DNA from: an uncultured Devosia sp.
Lineage (GTDB): Bacteria; Pseudomonadota; Alphaproteobacteria; Rhizobiales; Devosiaceae
Direction of reading: 5' to 3'
Length of the DNA: 13,154 nt
NCBI GenBank assembly: GCA_946480655.1
Contig: CAMLKN010000045.1
Span: 1-13,154, forward strand
A model generated the notes under the pieces. It was not told the DNA's origin, searched no databases, and saw only the letters and a program-made list of their open reading frames with translations. Of the stretch, positions 5,973 to 12,638 are shown in pieces (within the stretch, counting starts at the first letter, position 1; each line of letters starts with the position of its first letter). A program made the translations under genes and the position numbers.

Positions 5973-8699
5973 CTATACGGCACCGGCCCTGCTATTCTGC
6001 TTCACCACAGGCAGGCGTACCCTGAAGCAGGCGCCCGGCAGGGGCCCAGGCACCAGCTCCAGCGAACCGTTCATCCGGGCGATGATCTGGCGGCTGATGG
6101 CCAGGCCCAACCCTGCCCCGCCCTGATCCCCACCGCCTTCAACGCCGCGCCAGAATTTTTCGAAAATCAGCTTGCGGTTGGCCTTGGAAATCCCCGGCCC
6201 ATTGTCGGCAACCTCCACCACGAACTGCCCGGCCTTTACGGTCGAGGTAATCTGTACGACAGGATCGTCGGTATCGTTGTATTTGACCGCGTTCGAGATC
6301 AGGTTGATGAACACCTGGCAGAGCCGATCGCTGTCGCCCTCCACCATCGTGGCCGATGCCCGCTCGCCGAACTCCACCCGCATACCCTTCTGCCGCAATA
6401 GAGCGTCGCAGACTGCCACAGCACGGTCCAATGCGCCCTCGGCATCGACAGGAACATTCTGCCAGTTGCGTTCGCCCCGCTCCAGCGCGCTGAGGTCTAG
6501 GATTTCGTCGAGCAGCTTTGTGAGCCTCAGGCTCTCCTGGTGAATTGTGGAGATGAAGCGCTGCTTCTGTTTGTCGTTAAGATCCCCCGGCTCCAGTAGG
6601 ATCTCGGAAAACGATCGGATAGACGTCATCGGCGTACGAACTTCATGGCTCACTTGGCTGAGAAACTCGTCCTTCTGGCTATCGAGCTCCCGCAATTGCG
6701 CATTGGCGTCCTCGAGCTTGCGCGCAGTCAGCCTGAGCTCGGCGGAGGTTTTCTCCAGTTGTTGCGAGTACTCGATGACCTGCTGGGTCTCGTCGGCCAT
6801 CTGCATCATTTCTTCCAGCGACACGTCGCCGCCGGCCACCACCTTCGAGAGCATCACGTGAGCCGAGGCGGCCCCGATCGAACCCGCAAGTTCGCGCTCC
6901 AGCCGGGCAATGAATTCAGACGTCGGCTCAAGCAGTGCAGGATCGACCCCGCGTTCGCGCGCCGCCGCTTCGAACAGGGCCGCCGCCCGCTTTTCACCCA
7001 GGACGCGCTCGGCCACGAAGAACAGGTCATTGGCCGTTGCCGACCCGCGCACGAAATTGCCCTGCGGCAGCCCCCGCCGGCGGAAAACGTCCACGAATGC
7101 CGTCGCCTGGATGCGTTCAAGTGCCGAAGGGTTGGTCAGGAGCGAGCCGATCGTCAGGATCACGACATTGATGGAGAGGCTCCAGAAGGCCGCGTGGGTC
7201 AGCGGGTCCCAGCCCTCGAGGCCGAACATGGCCTCCGGCCGCAGCCAGCCAATGCCCCACGGCCCCACCTGCAACAGACTGGCGACCCCCTCCGACACGG
7301 ATTCGAACGAAGGCAGGAAACAGCACCAGGCCCAGACCACGAACCCGGCCAGTATTGCGGCTGTCACCGCCTTGAGCGAGGCGTCCCGCCAGAAGATTGC
7401 GGCGAGCAGCGCTGGAAAGAATTGCGCGATCGCGGTGAAGGAGATGAGGCCGATCGGAGCCAATGCATCGGAATCACGGGTGAAGAAGAAATAGAAGAAG
7501 CCCAGCGAGAGGATCAGCACGATCGAATAACGCCGTGCCACGAGCAGCAGGCGGCTCACGCCCTGCCCGTCCACCGAAAGTTCGGCTGTGCTGAAGCGCA
7601 GGATGAGCGGCATGATGATGTGGTTCGAGACCATGATCGAGAGCGCGATCGACTCCAAGATGATCATCGAGGTCGCCGACGAAAACCCGCCGATAAAGGC
7701 GAAAAGCGCCAGGCCATTCTGCCCCGCGGCCAGCGGCAAGGTAAGCGCGAACATGTCCGGATTGGCATCGGCGGGCATCACAGTGAGCCCATAGACAGCG
7801 ATGGGCAGGATGAAGATGCTCATGAGCATCATGTAGGCCGGAAAGGCCCAGCCAGCGACGCGCAGGTGGTTCTCGTCCGAGTTTTCCACCACAGTCACCT
7901 GGAACTGGCGCGGCAGGCAGACAATTGCGGCGATCGAGAGAACCAGTGTCGTTATCCAGCGGCTGTCGAAGGACATGGACGTGTCCAGGACCAGCCCCAT
8001 CTCGCCGGCGCGGGCAAAAATGGCTTCAAAGCCCCCGCCGATATAGACGACGAACACGCCCACAGCCACCAGCGCCGCCAGCTTGACCATGGCCTCGAAG
8101 GCGATGGCCGCGACGACGCCGTGGTGCTGCTCCTTGGCATCGACGTGCCGAGTACCGAAGAGAATGGTGAACAGCGCCATCGCCGCCGCCACGCCCAACG
8201 CTAGGCCGACATCATCAATGCCCTTGAGGCTACCGCGCCCGAATTCGGATGAGCCGGCCACCGCCTGGATGGACGACGTCACCGCCTTGAGCTGCAGCGC
8301 GATGTAGGGCGCAATGCCGACCACCGCGATGCAGGTCACCAGCACGCCCAGCCTGCTCGACTTTCCGAAGCGTGACGACAGGAGGTCTGCGACCGAGGTA
8401 ATCCGGTGCAGGTGGCTGATCCGCACCAGACGGCGCAAAAGGAAATACCAACCCACGAACACGAGCGTTGGCCCAAGATAAATGGTAAGGAATTCCAAGC
8501 CGCTACGTGCAGCATTTCCCACGGCGCCGTAGAATGTCCAGCTCGTGCAATAGACCGATATCGAGAGTGTGTAGACCGCTGGCGAATGCAGCCATGATTG
8601 CTTGTTGCGCCGCGCCTGGCGGTCCCCAAAATAGGCCAGGACGAAGAGCAGGCCCACATAGACGATCGATGTCGCGATGACGAAATCGGCGGACAGCAT
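5973..8699 (-). CDS. Sensor histidine kinase with SLC5 (sodium/solute symporter-like) sensor domain, CbrA/CrbS-like
   Basis: A 908-residue hybrid of a transporter fold and a kinase. Residues 1 to about 520 are a multi-helix SLC5/SSS domain (PutP/ActP relatives), recognisable from YCTSWTFYGAVGNAA, the long helical repeats, GFSSATSMIILESIALSIMVSNH and PIGLISFTAIAQFFPALL. About residues 546-623 (NDLFFVAERVLGEKRAAALF to LAGSIGAASAHVML) look like the STAC linker known from CbrA/CrbS-type kinases. A long charged coiled coil (about 626-680) replaces the PAS domain often present there. HisKA: VSHEVRTPMTSIRSFSEIL with H685. ATP-binding: N box NLISNAVKYND, G1 VADNGPGI, F box IFEKFWRG, G2 GGAGLGLAISR. 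There is no receiver domain. Relatives sense acetate (CrbS) or histidine (CbrA); the ligand here is unknown. The start ATG overlaps the stop of the upstream small gene (TGATG, 8697-8701), so it is co-translated with it and with the response regulator. Confidence 0.93.
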   Translation of the reverse strand: MLSADFVIATSIVYVGLLFVLAYFGDRQARRNKQSWLHSPAVYTLSISVYCTSWTFYGAVGNAARSGLEFLTIYLGPTLVFVGWYFLLRRLVRISHLHRITSVADLLSSRFGKSSRLGVLVTCIAVVGIAPYIALQLKAVTSSIQAVAGSSEFGRGSLKGIDDVGLALGVAAAMALFTILFGTRHVDAKEQHHGVVAAIAFEAMVKLAALVAVGVFVVYIGGGFEAIFARAGEMGLVLDTSMSFDSRWITTLVLSIAAIVCLPRQFQVTVVENSDENHLRVAGWAFPAYMMLMSIFILPIAVYGLTVMPADANPDMFALTLPLAAGQNGLALFAFIGGFSSATSMIILESIALSIMVSNHIIMPLILRFSTAELSVDGQGVSRLLLVARRYSIVLILSLGFFYFFFTRDSDALAPIGLISFTAIAQFFPALLAAIFWRDASLKAVTAAILAGFVVWAWCCFLPSFESVSEGVASLLQVGPWGIGWLRPEAMFGLEGWDPLTHAAFWSLSINVVILTIGSLLTNPSALERIQATAFVDVFRRRGLPQGNFVRGSATANDLFFVAERVLGEKRAAALFEAAARERGVDPALLEPTSEFIARLERELAGSIGAASAHVMLSKVVAGGDVSLEEMMQMADETQQVIEYSQQLEKTSAELRLTARKLEDANAQLRELDSQKDEFLSQVSHEVRTPMTSIRSFSEILLEPGDLNDKQKQRFISTIHQESLRLTKLLDEILDLSALERGERNWQNVPVDAEGALDRAVAVCDALLRQKGMRVEFGERASATMVEGDSDRLCQVFINLISNAVKYNDTDDPVVQITSTVKAGQFVVEVADNGPGISKANRKLIFEKFWRGVEGGGDQGGAGLGLAISRQIIARMNGSLELVPGPLPGACFRVRLPVVKQNSRAGAV

Positions 8700-8932
8700 C
8701 AGCTTTCGCCTTCGTCCTGGGGATCGGTGTGGTCGGGCTCGAGATGCCGGGTCAGCACCACGGTGCCCAGGATCAGCGCCAGCCACACGCCGAACAGATA
8801 GACGACGATTTGTGGCACGCCGGCCAGAAGACGGTCATGATTGAACAATTGCACCAGCGGCGGCACCAGCATTAGGAAGCCCGCCACCGTCAGCACCAGC
8901 ATGCCGCCGACGACTCTACGCCGATCCGCCAT
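8699..8932 (-). CDS. Small two-helix membrane protein of the SLC5-kinase operon
   Basis: A 77-residue protein with a basic N-terminus (MADRRR), two hydrophobic helices (about residues 9-26 and 39-58) and an acidic, hydrophilic tail with EPDHTDPQDEGES. The pattern VPPLVQLFNHDRLLAGVPQIVVYLFGVWLALIL recalls the small accessory subunits (DUF3311/DUF4212 types) encoded beside some SLC5 transporters, but I cannot place it in a family with certainty. It starts 17 bp inside the end of the response regulator gene (overlap 8916-8932), and its stop overlaps the kinase start by one base. This tight nesting suggests coupled translation and a membrane partner for the SLC5 domain of the kinase. The ATG at 8930-8932 was chosen over an in-frame start at 8957-8959, which would overlap the response regulator more and add residues that do not look like a membrane N-terminus. 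Confidence 0.75.
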   Translation of the reverse strand: MADRRRVVGGMLVLTVAGFLMLVPPLVQLFNHDRLLAGVPQIVVYLFGVWLALILGTVVLTRHLEPDHTDPQDEGES

Positions 8933-9302
8933 TTTCGCCCAGCAGCTGCCGTACGGCACCCACTACCTCGGCATTCGAATACGGCTTGGTGACGAAGCCA
9001 TCCGCCCCCAGTTCCTCGGCAATGCGCCTGTCCTGCTGCTGTCCCTTGGCGGTCAGGATCAGTACGGGCAAGTCCCGAGTTTCGCCGTCAGCCCGCAATT
9101 GCTTGAGCACATCGAATCCGCTGCGTCGGGGCAGCATCACATCCAGTACTAGGACGCGCGGCCGATTGCGCCGGACCCTTTCAAGCACGGCCTCGCCGTC
9201 GGTTACGGAGTCTATGCTCCAGCCCGCCCGCCGCAGGATAAAGTCCAGCGACTCCAGAATACTCGGCTCGTCCTCGGCGATCAGAACATCGACAGCCAAC
9301 AT
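8916..9302 (-). CDS. Single-domain response regulator (CheY-like receiver, no output domain)
   Basis: A 128-residue protein made of one receiver domain. The acidic pocket is E10-D11, the phospho-acceptor is D54 (VLVLDVMLP), the switch threonine is T84 (LILTAK) and the conserved lysine is K106 (TKPYSN). The chain ends GENGGSA right after helix 5, so there is no DNA-binding or enzymatic output domain. It is the first gene of the operon with the small membrane protein and the SLC5 histidine kinase (17-bp and 1-bp overlaps) and is the likely phospho-acceptor of that kinase. In related systems (CbrAB, CrbSR) the regulator carries its own DNA-binding domain, so another protein must carry the output here. 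The start ATG has a purine-rich AGGGGGGA directly before it; the short spacing could allow initiation at the following TTG instead. Confidence 0.92.
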   Translation of the reverse strand: MLAVDVLIAEDEPSILESLDFILRRAGWSIDSVTDGEAVLERVRRNRPRVLVLDVMLPRRSGFDVLKQLRADGETRDLPVLILTAKGQQQDRRIAEELGADGFVTKPYSNAEVVGAVRQLLGENGGSA

Positions 9303-9313
9303 TCCCCCCTGCT

Positions 9314-9337
9314 ATCCGCGGTCTCCCCACCGCGGAT
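9314..9337 (-). repeat. Perfect inverted repeat just upstream of the response regulator ribosome site
   Basis: Two 8-base arms, ATCCGCGG and CCGCGGAT, pair perfectly around an 8-base loop. The repeat ends a few bases before the purine-rich ribosome site of the response regulator on the minus strand, so in the mRNA it forms a GC-rich hairpin in the 5' leader. No T-run follows. It could be an operator or a translational or attenuation element; its function is unknown. Confidence 0.5.
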
Positions 9338-9349
9338 CGTTACCCTAGA

Positions 9350-9393
9350 GCGTTTCCGGCAGAACTGACAACGGTTTTGCGGTTCGCAAACGC
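9350..9393. repeat. Imperfect palindromic intergenic element (REP-like)
   Basis: The outer arms GCGTTT and AAACGC pair perfectly. An inner arm GCAGAAC (9359-9365) pairs with GTTTTGC (9374-9380) allowing one G-T pair, around a TGACAACG loop. The start TAGAGCGTTTCCGG and the right half with CGGTTTTGCGGTTCG resemble the mosaic palindromes found between genes in Rhizobiales genomes, from memory and not from a search. A smaller palindrome TTTGCG-GTT-CGCAAA (9376-9390) lies inside it. A possible minus-strand promoter (TTGTCA, 18 bases, TAGGGT) overlaps the element. Confidence 0.35.
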
Positions 9394-9413
9394 GGCAAGG
9401 GAACCGACCGCCA

Positions 9414-11042
9414 TCAGCCGCGCTCGCCAGGCGCAAGGCCCTCCGGCACCAGGGCCGACCGTAAATCCGATCGTCCCGGCATGGGAGCGAGGGGCTCCTC
9501 CTGCCGGCTGGCACAGTCTGACCGGGTGCAGAGCCGGCATGTCGGGCCAACGCGCACATCCGCCCCGGTGTCAGTTAGGTTGAGCCCCTGGGCATAGACG
9601 ACTCTGTCCGCATGCAGCACGTTGCAGGCCAGCATGATGGAGGCCATCACCGGCGGTTCCTGGAACGCTGCGGCCCGCCGTTGCACCGTCCGGGCCACGA
9701 AAAGGTAACGCGACCCATCCGAAAACCGCACCACCTGGCGCACTGGCATGTCCGGCGTGCGGAAAGCCCCGTAGATGGCCCAAAGCGGACAGGCATGGCC
9801 CGAATAGGGCAAGAGCAGACCTGGTAGCGGAAAATGCTTGGTCAGCCGGCCGGCGGGGTCCGAGCGCAAGAAGCCGAACGGCACCCCCTCCTCTCCCGGC
9901 CGACGCAGCGACACGAGCCGGTGCGCCACTTGCTCGTAGCTGGCATTATAGCTTTGCCGCAGCCGGTCGATATCATAGGCTTCGGCCTCCGCCTCCTCCA
10001 GAAACCTGGAATAGGGGAACACCAAAGCGCCCGCCAGGTAAGATCCCAGGGCCCGCCGGGCCAGTCGTCTGGCCGTCGCCGACGACAGCGCCGCCTTGTC
10101 CAGCTCAGCCTCGATGGCGTCCCCGGCCGCCAGTTCCCCATAGAGGCGCGCCAACTGGAATTGTCGTGTTGCCAGCGTCGTGGCACCCTGCAGCCACATG
10201 GTCGAGATCTCGGGTAGGTATCGGTACTGCCCGGCAAAATCGTGTGGCCCGCTTGGTGGCGCACCGCCGATGATAGTCCTGATCGCATGCCGGCGTTCCA
10301 GAATGTCGGTCAGCGTTCGAACGCCGAACGGACCATCCGCCTCGATGCCCGCCCGCAGCCGTTCCGCCGCCATTTCAAGGTCGGGAAAATAGTTGGATTG
10401 GGCGACGAGCAGGTCGTCGATTTCCCGCGCCGGAGAGACCGTACGCCGGTTGGCGCTCGCGTTTTCGAAATGCCCGATGAGGTTCCGCGCAACCGCGCCC
10501 AGATTGCGCGTCTCCCGCCCGATCGCCGACACGAAGCGCTGCCGCTCCGGTTCGGCAAGATCAGTCACCTCCTCAAGGATTTCAGCGCTCGAGCGTACCG
10601 CCGTTACGCCGGAGAGCACCTGATGCAGGAGCTGCCCCAGCAACGGGTCCGAGCGCAGCCGGTCGGCATAGGCGTCGGCACTGGCCAAGGCATCCGAATA
10701 GGCCCGATGCAAGCGCGCCATGGCAGTGGCGCTGGCCGGATACTGCGCCACTATCTGCCGCCGCTCGTCAGCCTGGAAGGGCAACGACTCGATCATCGGA
10801 TCGGCATAGGCCTCTTCGAGGTCCTGCAGCAGTTTCTGCTCGGCCTGACCGGTCAGGTCGTCGATGCTGATGTCCAGATGCAGGGCCACGCGCTGCAGCA
10901 ACACCCCGCCCACGTCCCGCTTATTGTTCTCGATGAGGTTGAGATAGCTCGGCGAGATGCCCACGAGCCGCGCCAGCGCCGCTTGGGAAATCTTCAAGGA
11001 TTTCCGCCTGTTGCTGATCCGAAATCCGATTGGCGCACGCAT
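9414..11042 (-). CDS. XRE-family short-chain fatty acyl regulator (ScfR type) with an inserted HisKA-like segment
   Basis: A 542-residue regulator. Residues 6-65 are a Cro/C1-type helix-turn-helix (SQAALARLVGISPSYLNLIENNKRDVG). Residues of about 136-195 are a HisKA/DHp-like helix pair. From about residue 290 the protein follows the ImmA/IrrE-like plus DUF2083 pattern of regulators such as RamB, PrpR and MccR: FQLARLYGEL, ARRALGSYLAGALVFPY, the AEAEAYDIDRL helix, VAHRLVSLRRPGEEGVPFGFLR, HACPLWAIYGAFRTP, then VVYAQGLNL. The peptidase HExxH motif is not present at FQLARLYGEL. A C-terminal C502-x2-C505-x4-C510 cluster is retained. ScfR proteins bind acyl-CoAs and control acetate, propionate or glyoxylate-shunt genes. 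At 542 residues it is longer than the roughly 470 I recall for the family, which fits an insertion. The ATG at 11040-11042 follows GGGAGGGG; a GTG six codons earlier is weaker. It is divergent from the ABC transporter. Confidence 0.88.
   Translation of the reverse strand: MRAPIGFRISNRRKSLKISQAALARLVGISPSYLNLIENNKRDVGGVLLQRVALHLDISIDDLTGQAEQKLLQDLEEAYADPMIESLPFQADERRQIVAQYPASATAMARLHRAYSDALASADAYADRLRSDPLLGQLLHQVLSGVTAVRSSAEILEEVTDLAEPERQRFVSAIGRETRNLGAVARNLIGHFENASANRRTVSPAREIDDLLVAQSNYFPDLEMAAERLRAGIEADGPFGVRTLTDILERRHAIRTIIGGAPPSGPHDFAGQYRYLPEISTMWLQGATTLATRQFQLARLYGELAAGDAIEAELDKAALSSATARRLARRALGSYLAGALVFPYSRFLEEAEAEAYDIDRLRQSYNASYEQVAHRLVSLRRPGEEGVPFGFLRSDPAGRLTKHFPLPGLLLPYSGHACPLWAIYGAFRTPDMPVRQVVRFSDGSRYLFVARTVQRRAAAFQEPPVMASIMLACNVLHADRVVYAQGLNLTDTGADVRVGPTCRLCTRSDCASRQEEPLAPMPGRSDLRSALVPEGLAPGERG
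10458..10637 (-). other. DHp/HisKA-like domain inside the ScfR regulator
   Basis: This stretch encodes residues 136-195 of the regulator. The segment HQVLSGVTAVRSSAEIL aligns without gaps to HEVRTPMTSIRSFSEIL around H685 of the histidine kinase encoded at 5973-8699. The match continues through QRFVSAIGRETRNL against QRFISTIHQESLRL. By eye, 19 of about 46 positions are identical. The kinase phospho-acceptor position is a histidine here too (H140). The proline of the H-box is replaced by glycine and no ATP-binding domain follows, so the segment cannot be a kinase by itself; it may serve as a dimerisation, phosphotransfer or receiver-docking module. Confidence 0.7.
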
Positions 11043-11065
11043 GTTCAGCCCCTCCCGCACCGCCG

Positions 11066-11085
11066 CTAGTCAATGAATTGACTAG
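11066..11085. promoter_or_regulatory. Perfect 20-bp palindrome, candidate operator of the ScfR regulator
   Basis: The arms CTAGTCAAT and ATTGACTAG are exact reverse complements around a GA spacer. The site lies in the gap between two divergent genes, 24-43 bases before the regulator start and about 150 bases before the binding-protein gene. The two-fold symmetry fits a dimeric helix-turn-helix protein, most simply the regulator encoded next door. Its position suggests repression of the regulator and distal control of the transporter. Binding is inferred. Confidence 0.6.
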
Positions 11086-11109
11086 TCTGGTCCGATTTCA
11101 GATCAACAA

Positions 11110-11136
11110 TTTACAAGTTTTTCTATGAATTACAAT
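11110..11136 (+). promoter_or_regulatory. Candidate promoter of the ABC transporter operon
   Basis: TTTACA (11110-11115) and TACAAT (11131-11136) each differ from the sigma-70 boxes by one base, with a rather short spacer of 15. They sit in the most AT-rich part of the divergent gap, about 95 bases before the start codon. TTACAA occurs twice, at 11111 and 11130, and might instead be a protein binding site; TTTACAA is loosely like the TTTGCAAA half-site described for RamB. Confidence 0.35.
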
Positions 11137-11231
11137 GGCCTATTGCCGTCGTTTTCAAAAGTGTCGAATACTGGGCAGGCGGTGAGCGGTCGGCAATGCA
11201 TCGGTCGCCCCGCGCCACAAGGAGGAGATCG

Positions 11232-12590
11232 ATGACACTTTTGACGCGCGGGTTGACCCGCCGCAAGGTTATTCAAACCGGCATGGCCGGCATTATCGGC
11301 TCGGGCGTTGCGCCCATGATGTTCACTAAGGGGGCTTGGGCGCAGGAGTTCTGCAACAACCCGACCGGTGACACCGTTACCCTCGGCCTCAACCTGCCTC
11401 TGACCGGCGCCTATGCCGAAGAAGGCGCTGACGAGCAGAAGGCCTACGAACTGGCCATTGCTCACCTTAATGGCGAAGGCGACGGCGGCCTGATCAATGT
11501 CCTGGCTCCGTCATCGCTCAAGGGCAATGGCATTTTGGGCAAGAAGGTCGGCTTCGTGACATCCGACAGCCAGACCAAGTCCGACGTGGCCCGCGCCGGC
11601 GCCACCCGCATGATCGAGCGCGATGGCGCGATCATGATCACCGGCGGTTCGTCTTCGGGCGAAGCTGTCGCCGTGCAGGGTCTCTGCCAGGAAATGGGCG
11701 TCATCTTCATGGCGGGCCTCACCCATTCCAACGACACCACCGGCAAGGACAAGCGTCGCTACGGCTTCCGCCACTTCTTCAACGCCTACCAGTCCGGCGT
11801 AGCCCTCGGACCGGTGCTCGGCCAGCAATACGGCACCGACCGCCGCGCCTATCACCTCACCGCCGACTACACGTGGGGCTGGACCCAGGAGGAGTCGATC
11901 AAGGCCGCCACCGAAGCCCTCGGCTGGCAAACTGTTGAAGCCGTCCGCACCCCGCTCGGTGCCGGTGACTTCTCGCAGTTCCTGACCCCGGTGCTCAACT
12001 CTGGTGCCGACGTCCTGATCCTCAATCACTATGGCAACGACATGGTGAACTCGCTGACCCAGGCGGTCCAGTTCGGCATGCGCGACCGCCAGGCCAACGG
12101 CAAGGACTTCCAGATCGTCGTGCCGCTGTTCTCCGAACTGATGGCCAAGGGCGCCGGCGAAAACATCAAGGGCATCTACGGCACGTCGAACTGGCACTGG
12201 AACTTGCAGGATCCCGGTTCTGTGGCCTTCACCAAGTCCTTCGGCGCAGCGTATGGCTCGCCGCCGTCGCAGGCTGCACACACCTGCTACGTTCAGACCC
12301 TGCTCTATGCCGATGCCGTGGAACGCGCCGGCACCTTCTATCCGCCCGAAGTCATCAAGGCGCTGGAAGGGCACGAATTCGACGGCATGGGCAATGGGCG
12401 CACGGTCTACCGCGCCGAGGACCATCAGTGCATGAAGTCGGTGCTCGTCGTGCAGGGCAATGACACCCCGACCAGCGAGTATGACGTACTCAACGTGGTC
12501 CAGGAAGTTGACGCCGAAACCGTCAACTACGATCCGGCCATCTTTGGCGGCGAGTTGGGACCGGCCGAGCCGGCCCCGATGTGCGCTTGA
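11232..12590 (+). CDS. Tat-exported ABC transporter substrate-binding protein, branched-chain amino acid/amide type (LivK/UrtA-like)
   Basis: A 452-residue periplasmic binding protein. LTRRKVIQTGMAGIIGSGVA with R10-R11 is a twin-arginine signal, with probable cleavage at AWA-Q after residue 37. The mature part follows the Peripla_BP_6 two-lobe pattern: TVTLGLNLPLTGAYAEEGAD, the GILGKKVGFVTSDSQTKSDVA segment, ITGGSSSGEAVAVQGLCQE, AYHLTADYTWGWTQEESIKAA, LGAGDFSQFLTPVLNSGADVLIL and AHTCYVQTLLYADAVERAG. Proteins of this group deliver leucine-type amino acids, urea, short amides or carboxylates to HAAT-family permeases; the ligand is not readable here. An AAGGAGG ribosome site lies 7 bases before the ATG at 11232; an ATG at 11196 is less likely. 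It is the first gene of the operon, divergent from the ScfR regulator, which may control it. A stem-loop and a LivH-like permease gene follow. Confidence 0.9.
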   Translation: MTLLTRGLTRRKVIQTGMAGIIGSGVAPMMFTKGAWAQEFCNNPTGDTVTLGLNLPLTGAYAEEGADEQKAYELAIAHLNGEGDGGLINVLAPSSLKGNGILGKKVGFVTSDSQTKSDVARAGATRMIERDGAIMITGGSSSGEAVAVQGLCQEMGVIFMAGLTHSNDTTGKDKRRYGFRHFFNAYQSGVALGPVLGQQYGTDRRAYHLTADYTWGWTQEESIKAATEALGWQTVEAVRTPLGAGDFSQFLTPVLNSGADVLILNHYGNDMVNSLTQAVQFGMRDRQANGKDFQIVVPLFSELMAKGAGENIKGIYGTSNWHWNLQDPGSVAFTKSFGAAYGSPPSQAAHTCYVQTLLYADAVERAGTFYPPEVIKALEGHEFDGMGNGRTVYRAEDHQCMKSVLVVQGNDTPTSEYDVLNVVQEVDAETVNYDPAIFGGELGPAEPAPMCA

Positions 12591-12600
12591 TCCCAAACCT

Positions 12601-12624
12601 GGGGCGAGGAGATATCCTCGCCCC
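12601..12624 (+). promoter_or_regulatory. Strong intercistronic stem-loop after the binding-protein gene
   Basis: Ten-base arms starting GGGGCGAGGA pair perfectly around a GATA loop, 10 bases after the binding-protein stop codon. No T-run follows, so it is not a classical intrinsic terminator. Such hairpins between a binding-protein gene and its permease genes often protect the upstream mRNA from 3' decay and so raise binding-protein levels. Confidence 0.7.
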
Positions 12625-12638
12625 CTCAGCCTGCCAGT

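Noticed and set aside
6645..8204. Plus-strand open frame of 519 codons opposite the histidine kinase gene
   Set aside because: Its translation is rich in His, Arg, Gln, Asp and Glu with no domain or membrane pattern; it mirrors the codon bias of the real minus-strand SLC5 kinase gene.
11232..12590. Naming the binding protein UrtA (urea)
   Set aside because: The sequence places it in the LivK/UrtA group but shows nothing specific for urea, and the neighbouring ScfR regulator argues for another ligand.
12601..12624. Intrinsic terminator after the binding-protein gene
   Set aside because: The stem is strong, but it is followed by CTCAGCC and not a T-run, and the permease gene continues on the same strand.
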